Part shown: in pieces, positions 32,893 to 49,722 of the stretch
Layout: each line of letters opens with the position of its first letter
Numbering within the stretch: the stretch's first letter is position 1
The notes under the pieces: model-generated
The model's database searches: none
What the model was told of the DNA's origin: nothing
The model's input: the letters and a program-made list of their open reading frames with translations, nothing else
NCBI GenBank assembly: GCA_902572825.1
Contig: CACGHD010000006.1
Span: 1-59,942, forward strand
Reading direction: 5' to 3'
DNA length: 59,942 nt
Source of the DNA: an uncultured Prochlorococcus sp.
Lineage (GTDB): Bacteria > Cyanobacteriota > Cyanobacteriia > PCC-6307 > Cyanobiaceae
Program-made: the position numbers and the translations under genes

Positions 32893-33150
32893 TTAAGGTC
32901 CCTGCATTATTGCATTTTCCACATCTTCTCTATTAATGCAATAGGAAAATAGCCTTTTAGTTTCTTGTCCTTCACTTTCCCAGATAACACTTAAATCTTC
33001 TTGTTCAAAAATAATAGTTGCATTCCAATTTGAAAGTAAAAGATACCATTTAGATGGATTATTTATATCCTTCACAGCACCTAAATCAGTTAGCCACAAT
33101 TCTAATGATCGCAGTGAATTTTGATTGATAGGTTTTTTAGAGGGATTCAC
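32893..33150 (-). CDS. DUF3143 family small protein
   Basis: An 85-residue cyanobacterial protein that I assign to DUF3143 from RSLELWLTDLGAV, PSKWYLLLSNWNATIIFEQEDLSVIW and the C-terminal YCINREDVENAI. It is soluble and carries several tryptophans. It lies 16 bp downstream of a J-domain protein on the same strand, which suggests a joint role, but the function is unknown. Confidence 0.75.
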   Translation of the reverse strand: MNPSKKPINQNSLRSLELWLTDLGAVKDINNPSKWYLLLSNWNATIIFEQEDLSVIWESEGQETKRLFSYCINREDVENAIMQGP

Positions 33151-33166
33151 AGACTTTTTTAAAAAA

Positions 33167-33607
33167 CTATTTAATTAGCCAAAGCGGTATTGTCTCTAAT
33201 TCTTTTCCAGTAAAAGAAGCAATAAAAATTGAACAAATTAAACTTATAGAAATGATGATAATTAAAAGAAACAACGAAAACAATTCTCCATTCGAAAAAG
33301 GTCTTCTATTTCCTATTAAATTTTGATTATTAGAATCGATTACTAAATTATTTAAAACGTTAATATTATTTCTAGTTCTGGAGTTTTCTTTTAGCTTGTC
33401 ATCATATATTTTCCTTAAATTACTATTATTTAAATGTTCATAAGCTTCAAGAACTTCTTGAAATTTACTTTTAGCAACGTCTATTTCTAATGCAGTTGTA
33501 TCGGGATGCAACTCAATAGAAAGTTTACAAAATGCCTTTCTTAATTCATGATTAGATGCATTTTCATTTACACCTAAAATTTTGTAATAGGAAGTTTTCC
33601 CTTTCAA
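33167..33607 (-). CDS. Membrane-anchored J-domain (DnaJ-like) protein
   Basis: A 146-residue protein with an N-terminal J domain (about 5-68; YYKILGVNENASNHELRKAF, and the HPD motif in IELHPDTTALEID, needed to stimulate Hsp70 ATPase). An Asn-rich linker follows. One C-terminal membrane helix (about 110-133, LFSLFLLIIIISISLICSIF) anchors it. It has no Gly/Phe region, zinc finger or substrate-binding domain, so it is a specialised co-chaperone, not DnaJ itself. Confidence 0.88.
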   Translation of the reverse strand: MKGKTSYYKILGVNENASNHELRKAFCKLSIELHPDTTALEIDVAKSKFQEVLEAYEHLNNSNLRKIYDDKLKENSRTRNNINVLNNLVIDSNNQNLIGNRRPFSNGELFSLFLLIIIISISLICSIFIASFTGKELETIPLWLIK

Positions 33608-33696
33608 AATAATCTTTTATTAATATTGTAATTCTAATAAATTTTTAATAAATAGAATGTATTTAATGGATGGTTAAAATTCATATTTATAATGAA

Positions 33697-34410
33697 ATGA
33701 AAAAACAAAACATTCCAGAAGAAATTCTCTCCTTAATAACTGAAGAAGAAATAAATTTATTTCAAGAGTTACAAATTAAAATTAAAGAATTAAATAATAA
33801 AATCAACCTCACAAGATTAACTGAGGGGGACGATTATTGGGTTTCTCAAGTTTTTGATAGCATTTGGCCATTCAAAGCTTTTACGAATATTAATTTTGAT
33901 AATAAAAAATTTTTAGATATTGGATCTGGCTGTGGCTTCCCAGGTTTAGCTTATGCAATAACTCATCCTAATTCTGAGATATACCTAATTGACTCTTTGA
34001 AAAAGAAAACAGATGCAATAAAAATTTTAGTTGAAGAAATCAATTTCAAAAACAATATTCATATAATCAATGATCGTATTGAAAACTTAGCCCACCAGTC
34101 GTCAATGAGAAATAATTTTGATATTGCAACAACTAGAGCGGTTAGTAATCCATCAACAGTCTCAGAATATATACTACCAATGATAAAAAAAGAAGGGTTT
34201 GGAGTTTTATATTGTGGCAAATGGACGAATGAAGAAAGCAAAAATCTAGATAAAACTTTAGAAAAATTAGAAGGGAAATTTAAAGATAAAAAAGAAATAC
34301 TATTACCAAGAAATAAAGGCACCCGAAATATTATTCTTATTCAACCCAAAAATTTTTGTCCTGAAATTTACCCAAGAAAAGTTGGCAAACCTGAAAAAAA
34401 TCCATTATGA
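33697..34410 (+). CDS. rsmG: 16S rRNA (guanine-N7) methyltransferase RsmG (GidB)
   Basis: Methylates G527 of 16S rRNA. The SAM site is FLDIGSGCGFPGLAYAITHP and the family segments NKINLTRLTEGDDYWVSQVFDS and ATTRAVSNPSTVSEYILPM are present. I start at the ATG at 33697 (MKKQNIPEEILSL, 237 residues). An in-frame ATG at 33670 would add nine residues; neither has a clear ribosome-binding site. It converges on the aldo/keto reductase gene with a 2-bp gap. Confidence 0.93.
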   Translation: MKKQNIPEEILSLITEEEINLFQELQIKIKELNNKINLTRLTEGDDYWVSQVFDSIWPFKAFTNINFDNKKFLDIGSGCGFPGLAYAITHPNSEIYLIDSLKKKTDAIKILVEEINFKNNIHIINDRIENLAHQSSMRNNFDIATTRAVSNPSTVSEYILPMIKKEGFGVLYCGKWTNEESKNLDKTLEKLEGKFKDKKEILLPRNKGTRNIILIQPKNFCPEIYPRKVGKPEKNPL

Positions 34411-34412
34411 AA

Positions 34413-35606
34413 TTATTTTTTTGATAATCTTTTAGCATTCTTATCTCCAAACTTTTCTTTTAAATTTCTCAATTTTTTTATTACTTTTCTTGGATTTATA
34501 TGACCTTTTAATACTTTCAATAATTGTCCTTCAGAAACATCTTCATCTAGTAAATTTGCGTTGAATCCTGGGAACCAGTGGCTTCCATTACCAAGCAATT
34601 GATATCTAGCTCTTGCATATCCTTCCATACCCAACCAATCGATTAAATTTGAAAGCCAAAGCAGAACAGGAATATTAATATTTCCTGGCGTATATTCCCA
34701 ACTTGGTAAATTTCTATTCCAATTTTGATGCCATTCTAAACCTAAGGAATTAATTGATTCCTGCCTTAATTTGTTAATTATCCTAGGCACATACTTCTCA
34801 GATTCTGATAACAATGAGACAGCTTCTAAATGCAAAGCAAAATCTGTCTCTTTTGCAATACCCACACTCAAAGTATGGACATTTTGATTTCTTAAGCAAA
34901 AAAGATCATTAAAAACTATAGGATGAAGTGGTTTACAAAATTCCAACATTTTTCTTGAGGGAGTATGAAGATGTCCCCCTTTATCAGTTGGACTTATTAT
35001 GAAAACCCCAAGATCATGCTTATTTGCTAAATTAATAACCTTTGTATTTTCCTGATTAATGAAATACCAATGCAAATTTACATAATCAAATAAGTTTGTT
35101 GATATAGCCTTTTCAATAAGTGAAGATTTTCCATGGGTTGAAAATCCAATAGATCCAATTAAATTTTCTTTTTGAAAATTCCTCAAAATATCAATGCAAC
35201 CTCCATCTCGAATAGCCTGATGTAAATGTTCAGCAGTATTAATACCATGTATTGCTAACAAATCAATTTTTTTTACTTTCAATTTTTCAATACTAGATAA
35301 TACATCTCGCTCAAAAATTTCCGGATCACTATTTGGCGGAATCTTTGTTTGGATTATATTTGGGATTTTCTTAGTATTCTTAAAACACATCCCTAATTGC
35401 ACTTCAGAAGTTCCATAGTACTTGGCGGTTTCTACATGACTTAAGCCATATTGTGTCGCGTAATCTAATATATTTTCTACTTTTTTTTGTTCTTCGTATG
35501 AAACCTCAGAAAAATCTAATTGATCCCAACTTTTTTGAAATCTCATACCACCTAAAGATAAAACAGGAATCTTCAGATTGGTTCTACCAAATCTACGATA
35601 TTGCAT
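34413..35606 (-). CDS. Aldo/keto reductase of the COG1453 type, without cluster cysteines
   Basis: A 397-residue NAD(P)H-dependent oxidoreductase with the AKR barrel in the first 270 residues. The probable tetrad is Glu59 (in HVETAKYYGTSE, where Asp is usual), Tyr64, Lys88 (IIQTKIP) and His120 (LAIHGI). The C-terminal part (INIPVLLWLSNL, LLGNGSHWFPG) resembles the ferredoxin-like tail of COG1453 reductases. However, no cysteine occurs after about residue 240, so it cannot bind the two [4Fe-4S] clusters seen in other members. A separate ferredoxin gene begins the same cluster 10 bp upstream. The substrate is unknown. Confidence 0.88.
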   Translation of the reverse strand: MQYRRFGRTNLKIPVLSLGGMRFQKSWDQLDFSEVSYEEQKKVENILDYATQYGLSHVETAKYYGTSEVQLGMCFKNTKKIPNIIQTKIPPNSDPEIFERDVLSSIEKLKVKKIDLLAIHGINTAEHLHQAIRDGGCIDILRNFQKENLIGSIGFSTHGKSSLIEKAISTNLFDYVNLHWYFINQENTKVINLANKHDLGVFIISPTDKGGHLHTPSRKMLEFCKPLHPIVFNDLFCLRNQNVHTLSVGIAKETDFALHLEAVSLLSESEKYVPRIINKLRQESINSLGLEWHQNWNRNLPSWEYTPGNINIPVLLWLSNLIDWLGMEGYARARYQLLGNGSHWFPGFNANLLDEDVSEGQLLKVLKGHINPRKVIKKLRNLKEKFGDKNAKRLSKK

Positions 35607-35616
35607 CTTTTTGATA

Positions 35617-35976
35617 TTAGTGCTTATTCATTCTCGGTGGCTTTCCAAATGTTTGAAACATATCCCTATCGAGACTATTCTCTAAATCATCCAATTCTTC
35701 AAATTTGACCCAATGAATACAATCTACAGGGCATGTATCTATTGCTTCTTGTATAACATCAGAACTATCTCCATCTTGCCTAATAGCTCGACTTCTACCA
35801 TGAAATTCATCAACAGTGAAAGTATTTGAAGCGACGTGAACGCAGTACTGACAACCAATACACTTGGCTTCATCAACCCATACGGCTTTTTCAGCTAACT
35901 GACCACCCAAAACGGGCTCAAAGCCTGAAATCTCAATCTTTTCTTCGCTATTATGAAATGGATCTGTAAAATCCAT
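35617..35976 (-). CDS. Single-cluster [4Fe-4S] ferredoxin
   Basis: A 119-residue acidic electron carrier. The cluster ligands are Cys-x2-Cys-x2-Cys in EAKCIGCQYCVH (about 37-48) and the remote Cys-Pro in DTCPVDCIHW (about 86-95). The N- and C-terminal extensions (FTDPFHNSEEKIEISGFEP; MFQTFGKPPRMNKH) are longer than in simple bacterial ferredoxins. It lies between ycf35 (9 bp upstream) and the aldo/keto reductase (10 bp downstream), so it may be the reductase's electron partner; that is inference from context. Confidence 0.9.
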   Translation of the reverse strand: MDFTDPFHNSEEKIEISGFEPVLGGQLAEKAVWVDEAKCIGCQYCVHVASNTFTVDEFHGRSRAIRQDGDSSDVIQEAIDTCPVDCIHWVKFEELDDLENSLDRDMFQTFGKPPRMNKH

Positions 35977-35985
35977 ATCTTGAAA

Positions 35986-36378
35986 TTAGTTTTCCCACTT
36001 GGTTAAGACTAATTCAATAGAACCATCATTTTTATTTTTTTGCTCAACGATTTGATATCCATCTTCTTGCGTTTTAGAAATGATTGTTTGGTAAGCATAC
36101 ATTTGTGTAACTTTTGAGATAAATCTTTCTACTGGAATTTCAAATTTCCATAGATCAAGGTCCGTAACTAATTCATATGCATTAGTATTGTTATCCCATT
36201 TAAACCCAACTTGGGTATCACCTGGTAAATGCATACTTATATCAACGGCTGTGAACTGACCATTATATCCTTTTACAAACTTTTCTTCTTGATTAATACT
36301 ATAACCGAAGTGATTTAAAGCCTTAATTAAAGGCTCTGCTTCTTTAAGCTGGGTTTTAATCGTACTAAAATGTGACAT
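35986..36378 (-). CDS. ycf35: Ycf35 / DUF1257 protein
   Basis: A 130-residue protein conserved in cyanobacteria and red-lineage plastids, with unknown function. Family segments are SHFSTIKTQLKEAEPLIKAL at the start, VGFKWDNNTNAYELVTDLDLW and QMYAYQTIISKTQEDGY. It is soluble with no cysteine. It overlaps the upstream DUF2997 gene by 14 bases and precedes the ferredoxin by 9 bp, making a tight four-gene unit DUF2997-ycf35-ferredoxin-reductase. Confidence 0.88.
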   Translation of the reverse strand: MSHFSTIKTQLKEAEPLIKALNHFGYSINQEEKFVKGYNGQFTAVDISMHLPGDTQVGFKWDNNTNAYELVTDLDLWKFEIPVERFISKVTQMYAYQTIISKTQEDGYQIVEQKNKNDGSIELVLTKWEN

Positions 36379-36580
36379 TAGATTCGTTATTTAATTGTGA
36401 TAAGTTTTCACTTTGATTAGAGATGAAAGCATCAGATGTTTTATTCTTAACTGTTACTTTACCTAGAGCGTCTTCGAGATTTTTTGTAGCTTCATTGCAT
36501 GAATTACCAGTAAATCCCTCAACAGTCTCTTCAACTCTACCGTCTTGATGAATTTTGAATCTCAATGTTTTTTGAGGCAT
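36365..36580 (-). CDS. DUF2997 family small protein
   Basis: A 71-residue protein that starts at the ATG read at 36580 (MPQKTLRFKIHQDGRVEETV). An upstream in-frame ATG at 36649 would add 23 residues (MYQLKQNIFVILYK...) that look like translated leader and not family sequence. GFTGNSCNEATKNLEDALGKV is the recognisable core of DUF2997. It is the first gene of the ycf35-ferredoxin-reductase unit. The function is unknown. Confidence 0.82.
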   Translation of the reverse strand: MPQKTLRFKIHQDGRVEETVEGFTGNSCNEATKNLEDALGKVTVKNKTSDAFISNQSENLSQLNNESNVTF

Positions 36581-36729
36581 TAAATTCAAGTACTTGGTGC
36601 TTTTTACTTTATATAGAATAACGAAAATATTTTGTTTCAGTTGGTACAAGTTAATTAATTTTAATTTTTATATTGAATATCTGATAAATTAATTAGTTAT
36701 GTAGTGTTCTGGTAAAAAAATTTAGATTT

Positions 36730-37497
36730 TTAATTATAAAAACCTTGCATCCCCATTGAATCGAGGGCAGTTTTTGCTTCTTCCATAACAGATGGTTCTT
36801 TATCGAAAAGGGCTATCTTAGTACATTCATCAACGAAACTTTCTTGGAATATGTTGTTTAATTTTTCGTACAACCTACACAATGACCAAATGCAATTACT
36901 TCGCACACCTGATTCATTATCTATCTTTAGACTTATTAAAAGTTGTTCTGCCGCTAATTGAGCGTTTTCAAAAGAAACATTTCCAATCTCAGCTAAAGAA
37001 CTAGATGACCATAACCTTACTGCAGCAACATCATTCTTTAAAGCATTTATTAATGGTTCTAAAACAATTTGATTATCATAATTAGCTAAGCTCCATGCAG
37101 TTGCTCTTCTGACATAAGCATTATCATCAGTCTTCAAAAGACTGACAAGTTTTTGGACTGCGCCAGGACATGGATTACGACCTAAAGCATATACCGCACT
37201 CATTCTTTCAACAGGGCAAGGTTGATCAAGTAATGGTAACAAAAGGGGGAAAGATCTTTGATCTCTATACTCACAAAATATTCTTAAGCCTTGTATTCTC
37301 TCTTCTCTATTACCTTTAAGCATTTTTAAAGCTTCATCACACTCTTGAGTGATATTTAAATCTTTTGAAAAAACATCTTCATCAAGATGCTCCAAAGGAT
37401 CTATTTCAATCTCTAAAGCCAATTCTCTGGCTAAAACATCTGGATCAATTGCTATTTCAGCTAAGCTTTCTTGATTAGGATTCTTATTTTTTGTCAT
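36730..37497 (-). CDS. HEAT-repeat protein
   Basis: A 255-residue soluble protein with an acidic N-terminal 55 residues and then about five HEAT-like helical repeats (about 70-250). Examples are PVERMSAVYALGRNPCPGAV, NAYVRRATAWSLANYDNQIV and DVAAVRLWSSSSLAEIGNVS. In phycobilisome organisms such repeats occur in bilin lyases (CpcE type). Nothing else here points to bilin chemistry, so a general protein-binding scaffold is all that can be claimed. Confidence 0.82.
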   Translation of the reverse strand: MTKNKNPNQESLAEIAIDPDVLARELALEIEIDPLEHLDEDVFSKDLNITQECDEALKMLKGNREERIQGLRIFCEYRDQRSFPLLLPLLDQPCPVERMSAVYALGRNPCPGAVQKLVSLLKTDDNAYVRRATAWSLANYDNQIVLEPLINALKNDVAAVRLWSSSSLAEIGNVSFENAQLAAEQLLISLKIDNESGVRSNCIWSLCRLYEKLNNIFQESFVDECTKIALFDKEPSVMEEAKTALDSMGMQGFYN

Positions 37498-37516
37498 TTT
37501 TCAACATCTAACAATA

Positions 37517-37663
37517 TTAATTGATTGGAGCAGGTGACATCATATCTCCTGGCAACCAAATTCTTGCACTAACTGCAAAAAATGCAATCCCAAAAAGTGA
37601 GACGATAGCGAAAGGTAAAATTTTTGTCTTAATAAAACCCAAAGATTCAATATTATTTAACAC
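37517..37663 (-). CDS. Single-helix membrane protein, 48 residues
   Basis: A small open frame from a GTG at 37663, reading (M)LNNIESLGFIKTKILPFAIV, then SLFGIAFFAVSARIWLPGDM and MSPAPIN. One hydrophobic helix (about 13-33) is followed by a short polar tail with Trp and three Pro. An in-frame TAA stop lies five codons upstream, so no ATG start is possible. The size and topology resemble small photosystem, cytochrome b6f or NDH-1 subunits, but I do not recognise it as any of them. It lies 19 bp upstream of the HEAT-repeat gene, reading the same way. Confidence 0.55.
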   Translation of the reverse strand: MLNNIESLGFIKTKILPFAIVSLFGIAFFAVSARIWLPGDMMSPAPIN

Positions 37664-37728
37664 AATGATAACCTGTTAAAGAGACTTTTAAAAAATTTTT
37701 TTTGATAATATTTTCTTAGATAATATTA

Positions 37729-38784
<1,056 letters not shown>

Positions 38785-38801
38785 TTATTTCAAAACTATT
38801 T

Positions 38802-38957
<156 letters not shown>

Positions 38958-39008
38958 TTACATCTTAAAAAATCCATTCTAGTCACTAAAAATAATAATA
39001 GATAATAA

Positions 39009-43136
<4,128 letters not shown>

Positions 43137-43143
43137 TTAGAGA

Positions 43144-45054
<1,911 letters not shown>

Positions 45055-45086
45055 CTAATTTAAATTAAAAAGGTTTCATTTGATAT

Positions 45087-48000
45087 TTAATCTTCCTCAT
45101 ATTCTGAGGTTCCCAGAGATTCGTAAGTAGGTCTTGATGGAGTATTTCTTCTGGGATTGATATCTTGCATTAAATCTACTTCTTTTCCTTCATCTGTATA
45201 GACTCCTATATCCAAGCCTAGAGATTGTAATTCCCTCATAAGAACTTTAAATGACTCAGGAGTACCAGGCCTAGGAATCGGTTTACCTTTTACGATTGCA
45301 TTAAGCGCTTCATTTCTTCCTTGCATGTCATCAGATTTAACTGTTAACAATTCTTGCAGCGTGTAAGCGGCTCCATAAGCTTCAAGAGCCCATACTTCCA
45401 TTTCTCCAAGCCTTTGTCCACCTTGCTGAGCTTTACCACCCAATGGTTGCTGTGTAACTAAAGAGTAAGGGCCAGTAGATCTAGCATGAATTTTATCATC
45501 CACCAAATGAACTAACTTGAGGAAGTGAGAGTATCCGACAGCAACTGGCTGATCGAAAGGTTCACCTGTCCTACCATCTTTAAGTAATAACTTTCCAGGG
45601 TCATCAGGATTGTAAACCCAAGCTTTACCTGGTTGTTTTGAAGCTTCCTCCAAAAATGCTTGAACAGTTTGATGTGATTTTTCAGCTCCATACATTTCAT
45701 CAAATGGAACTACTTTAACCCGGCAATTTAAGTTGGAAGCAGCCCAGCCCATAAGTAATTCAAAAACTTGACCAACATTCATTCTACTTGGAACTCCTAA
45801 AGGATTAAGAACTATATCTACAGGCGTTCCATCAGGTAAATAAGGCATATCTTCTCTGGGTAAGATTCTGCTAATAATTCCTTTATTTCCATGCCTCCCC
45901 GCCATTTTGTCACCTACTTGAATTTTTCTTCTCTGAGCGACATAAACCCTGACAACCATATTGGCTCCTGGAGGTAATTCATCACCTTGTTCTCTAGTAT
46001 AAATACGAACATCCAAAACCCTTCCCTTTTCAGTTTTAGGTACTCTGAGAGAATTATCTCTCACATCTCGAGCTTTTTCACCGAAGATGGCTCTTAATAG
46101 TTTTTCTTCCGGTGGTTGATCTGATTCACCTTTTGGAGTCACTTTTCCCACAAGGATATCTCCGCTCTCTACAAAAGCGCCAATCCTAATAATTCCCATC
46201 TCATCAAGATTATTTAAACTTTCTTCCGAGATATTGGGAATTTCTCTAGTTATCTCTTCAGGCCCTAACTTCGTTTGTCTTGCTTCAATTTCATATTTTT
46301 CAATATGCACTGAAGTATATAAATCATCGGTTACCATCCTCTCACTTACGAGAATTGCATCTTCGTAGTTGTAGCCCTCCCATGGCATATAAGCAATTAA
46401 AACATTTTGGCCGAGAGCAATTTCCCCTCCTTCACATGCAGATCCATCTGCTAAAACCTGACCAGATATAACTCTATCTCCAATTTTCACTATAGGTCTT
46501 TGGTTGAGGCAAGTATCTTGATTTGATCTTTGATATTTCTGTAGATAGTGAAAATGTTCATTACCATCCTCATCTTTGACGACAATCTCATTAGCATCTA
46601 CGTAAGATACAGTTCCATTAACTTTTGTTATGGGAACCATCCCCGAATCTCTAGCAACTTGAGATTCTAAACCTGTACCAACTAAAGGACGTTCTGGCCT
46701 GAGCAGTGGAACGGCTTGGCGTTGCATATTTGATCCCATTAGAGCTCTATTAGCATCATCATGTTCCAAGAAAGGTATAAGTGAAGTAGCAACTGAAATC
46801 ACCTGAACCGGGGAAAGCTGAACGTAATCAACTTGATGAGGAGGAACTTTTTCAAAATCTTGTCTATATCTTACTGGTATTAGATTTGCAATTATGTTCC
46901 CATCCTTGTCAGTTGCGACGTCTCCAGGAGCCACCCTACACTCATCTTCTAAATCAGCAGAAAGATAAACAGGATTACCTTCTTTATCCACTTTACCATT
47001 TTTGACTTCCCAAAAAGGTGTTTCAATGAAACCATATTCATTAACTCTTGCATGGGTAGCTAAAGAATTTATAAGTCCTGCATTAGGACCTTCGGGAGTC
47101 TCGATAGGACATAATCTTCCATAATGCGAAGGGTGTATATCTCTTACTGCAAAGCCTGCTCTTTCTCTAGTTAAACCTCCTGGACCTAATGCTGAAATTC
47201 TTCTCTTGTGTGTTAATTCAGCCAGAGGATTAGTTTGATCCATGAACTGGCTTAATTGACTGGATCCAAAAAATTCCTTTATAGCAGCAACTAAAGGTTT
47301 CGGATTTACCAGTTGAGCGGGAGTTAAAGAATCTGTTTCTCCTACAGTCATTCTCTCTTTAATAATTCTCTCTAAGCGATTAAGTCCAACCCTAACTTGA
47401 TTTTGTAGAAGTTCTCCTACAGATCTAACCCTTCGATTACCAAGGTGGTCAATATCATCCAAACTAGCGCCGCCAATGTCCAATTCTAGATTAATTAAAT
47501 AATCAATGGTAGAGAGGACATCTTCATGGGTAAGTGTTCTCACATCATTTGGTACGGTAAGTCTCAATTTTTTATTTATTTTATATCTACCAACTCGGCC
47601 TAAATCATATCTTTTGGGATCAAAAAACCTACTATGTAACAGCTGTTGTCCGCCTGAAACAGAGGGAGGTTCACCAGGACGTAGCTTTTTGTATAGCTCA
47701 AGTAATGCCTGGTCCTCTGAATTTATACCCTCATCATTAGCTGACTCAATTGAGCTTTGATAAAACTCAGGATGCCTAAGTTTATCGACCACATCATTAT
47801 CTGAAAGGCCCATCGCTCTCATAAGAACGTGAGCATTAATTTTTCTAGTTTTGTCAACTCTCACATAAAGTAAATTATTTTTATCAGTTTCGAATTTTAA
47901 CCAAGCACCTCTATTAGGGATAACGCTAGCGTTGTAGGTCCTTCGACCATTTTTATCCAGTTCATCTTTGAAATATACTCCGGGACTTCGAACAATTTGA

Positions 48001-48380
48001 TTAACAATAACTCTTTCAGCGCCATTAATGATGAAAGTTCCTCTCTCAGTCATTAATGGTAGTTCGCCAATAAATACTTCTTGTTCTTTAATTTCTCCTG
48101 TCTCTTTATTAATTAACCTGCAAGTTACATACATTTGAGATGCAAATGTGGCATCTCTTCTTTTAGCCTCCTCAACATCATGCCTAGGCCTTTTTAACCT
48201 GTACTCTTCACCAATGAAATGTAATTCTAATTTACCTGTGTAATCAGAAATTGGAGAAAAATTCTGTAGTTCTTCTATTAAACCCTTTTCCAAAAACCAT
48301 TTAAAGCTTGCTCTTTGTACTTCAACTAAATCTGGTAGATAAGTAGCTGTTTTTGCTACCTGTAAAGCGCTACTGCTCAT
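45087..48380 (-). CDS. rpoB: RNA polymerase subunit beta
   Basis: The 1097-residue catalytic subunit. Landmarks are the rifampicin-pocket region [19 protein letters not shown] and [15 protein letters not shown], the segment [15 protein letters not shown] and [17 protein letters not shown], and the C-terminal [19 protein letters not shown]. It heads the rpoB-rpoC1-rpoC2 operon. The 236-bp spacer upstream must contain its promoter. Confidence 0.99.
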   Translation of the reverse strand: MSSSALQVAKTATYLPDLVEVQRASFKWFLEKGLIEELQNFSPISDYTGKLELHFIGEEYRLKRPRHDVEEAKRRDATFASQMYVTCRLINKETGEIKEQEVFIGELPLMTERGTFIINGAERVIVNQIVRSPGVYFKDELDKNGRRTYNASVIPNRGAWLKFETDKNNLLYVRVDKTRKINAHVLMRAMGLSDNDVVDKLRHPEFYQSSIESANDEGINSEDQALLELYKKLRPGEPPSVSGGQQLLHSRFFDPKRYDLGRVGRYKINKKLRLTVPNDVRTLTHEDVLSTIDYLINLELDIGGASLDDIDHLGNRRVRSVGELLQNQVRVGLNRLERIIKERMTVGETDSLTPAQLVNPKPLVAAIKEFFGSSQLSQFMDQTNPLAELTHKRRISALGPGGLTRERAGFAVRDIHPSHYGRLCPIETPEGPNAGLINSLATHARVNEYGFIETPFWEVKNGKVDKEGNPVYLSADLEDECRVAPGDVATDKDGNIIANLIPVRYRQDFEKVPPHQVDYVQLSPVQVISVATSLIPFLEHDDANRALMGSNMQRQAVPLLRPERPLVGTGLESQVARDSGMVPITKVNGTVSYVDANEIVVKDEDGNEHFHYLQKYQRSNQDTCLNQRPIVKIGDRVISGQVLADGSACEGGEIALGQNVLIAYMPWEGYNYEDAILVSERMVTDDLYTSVHIEKYEIEARQTKLGPEEITREIPNISEESLNNLDEMGIIRIGAFVESGDILVGKVTPKGESDQPPEEKLLRAIFGEKARDVRDNSLRVPKTEKGRVLDVRIYTREQGDELPPGANMVVRVYVAQRRKIQVGDKMAGRHGNKGIISRILPREDMPYLPDGTPVDIVLNPLGVPSRMNVGQVFELLMGWAASNLNCRVKVVPFDEMYGAEKSHQTVQAFLEEASKQPGKAWVYNPDDPGKLLLKDGRTGEPFDQPVAVGYSHFLKLVHLVDDKIHARSTGPYSLVTQQPLGGKAQQGGQRLGEMEVWALEAYGAAYTLQELLTVKSDDMQGRNEALNAIVKGKPIPRPGTPESFKVLMRELQSLGLDIGVYTDEGKEVDLMQDINPRRNTPSRPTYESLGTSEYEED

Positions 48381-48492
48381 CCAAGAAAACCTGCGATTTT
48401 GTGAGATTTACTATTTACTATTAATCTACTCAATATTTTAGTTATTTAACTTTTCACTTAAATGAGATAACCATTAAATCTCGATTTCAACA

Positions 48493-48524
48493 AAAAAATT
48501 AATTTAATTTAGATGAATTAAATT
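48493..48524 (-). terminator. AT-only hairpin plus T-run after tatD
   Basis: On the minus-strand transcript downstream of tatD, AATTTAATT (48524-48516) pairs perfectly over nine bases with AATTAAATT (48509-48501) around the loop CATCTA. An AATTTTTTTG run follows. This has the form of an intrinsic terminator, although the stem is all A-U and so weak. It would separate rpsT-tatD transcription from rpoB. Confidence 0.45.
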
Positions 48525-48616
48525 TTGTTTTATGCTGACAAATCATTAACTGTGTAAGTTAGAATCTAAAAAATTAAGAAAATTTCCAGTAATTCCTTAT
48601 ATTAACAGCTGCTGAG

Positions 48617-49411
48617 TCAAATTAACAAGTCAAATTTAAACAAATCTTCAGCATTCTTAGATGACTCTTTAGCAATTGTATCTAATTCAGTAGATCTTAA
48701 TTCTGCCATAAATTTTGCAATATTTTCAACGAATGCAGGTTCATTTCTTTTTCCTCTATGAGGGACAGGAGCTAAGAATGGCGAATCGGTTTCGATTAAG
48801 TATTTATCATTTGGGACTATTTTGGCACACTCATGAATTTCATGTGCTTTTGGGAAAGTTACTATTCCACTGAAACTGATGTAAAACCCAAGATCTAAGA
48901 ATTGCTTCATTTCATTTGGAGTTCCTGTCCAACAATGAAGTACACCATCAGGACATTTTCCTTTATTAGAGAGATCACTACATATCTCAATCATTTCATT
49001 TGCAGCATCTCTGCAATGGATAATCACAGGCAATTTAAGTTCATACGCTAACTCCATTTGCGGAATAAGTGCCTCAATTTGCTGAGTTTTGTTTTCATTT
49101 TTAAAAAAATCCAAACCTAACTCCCCAATAGCTACAACTCTTCTATCTTCTTGAGCTGATTTTCTTAAAAGAGATTTTGAACTTTGTTCCCATTTTCTTG
49201 CTTCTAGAGGATGCAATCCAACTGAATAGTAAATTTCATTAAATTCATGAGATATTTTTTTCAACTTAGGAATTTCTGTTAATTCACAACAAGCATGAAC
49301 TAATTTTTTTATGCCTTTTGAACGTAACCTTAAAACAACATCTTGAAGATCTCTCTCAAAATTTTCAAATATTAAATGACAGTGTGAATCAATGAGTTCT
49401 ATGTTGCTCAT
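48617..49411 (-). CDS. tatD: TatD-family metal-dependent hydrolase (DNase)
   Basis: A 264-residue TIM-barrel hydrolase. Metal and catalytic segments are LIDSHCHL (about 5-12), SVGLHPLEARKW, AIGELGLDFFK, VIIHCRDA, GVLHCWTGT and IETDSPFLAP, in the usual order for TatD. Relatives have 3'-5' exonuclease activity on DNA and RNA. It lies 17 bp downstream of rpsT and upstream of the RNA polymerase operon on the same strand. Confidence 0.94.
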   Translation of the reverse strand: MSNIELIDSHCHLIFENFERDLQDVVLRLRSKGIKKLVHACCELTEIPKLKKISHEFNEIYYSVGLHPLEARKWEQSSKSLLRKSAQEDRRVVAIGELGLDFFKNENKTQQIEALIPQMELAYELKLPVIIHCRDAANEMIEICSDLSNKGKCPDGVLHCWTGTPNEMKQFLDLGFYISFSGIVTFPKAHEIHECAKIVPNDKYLIETDSPFLAPVPHRGKRNEPAFVENIAKFMAELRSTELDTIAKESSKNAEDLFKFDLLI

Positions 49412-49428
49412 AATTCCTCTATGCCTTT

Positions 49429-49722
49429 TTACTTTGTGGTTAGAGTAGTTTTTACAAAATTGTTAATTTTTGATTTTCTAGTAGCTCCATTATTTTTATG
49501 AAGAACATTTTTTTTAACTGCTTTATCGATTAAACTGAAGGCTTTATTAAGACTTGTATTGACTAAATTTTTATTTTCCTCATTTGGTTCTTTTTTATAT
49601 TTTTCACAATTTTCAAGAGTTTTTTTAGTCCAAGTTTTTACTGTAGATTTGTATGATTTATTGATTAAACGATTTCTTTCTGCAATTTGTATTCTCTTTT
49701 TTGCTGATTTGTTATTGGCCAC
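49429..49722 (-). CDS. rpsT: 30S ribosomal protein S20
   Basis: Primary 16S rRNA-binding protein of the small subunit. The 97-residue highly basic sequence has the S20 signature ANNKSAKKRIQIAERNRLIN and SLNKAFSLIDKAVKKNVLHKN followed by GATRKSKINNFVK. It is divergent from hisD and leads the rpsT-tatD pair. Confidence 0.97.
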   Translation of the reverse strand: MANNKSAKKRIQIAERNRLINKSYKSTVKTWTKKTLENCEKYKKEPNEENKNLVNTSLNKAFSLIDKAVKKNVLHKNNGATRKSKINNFVKTTLTTK

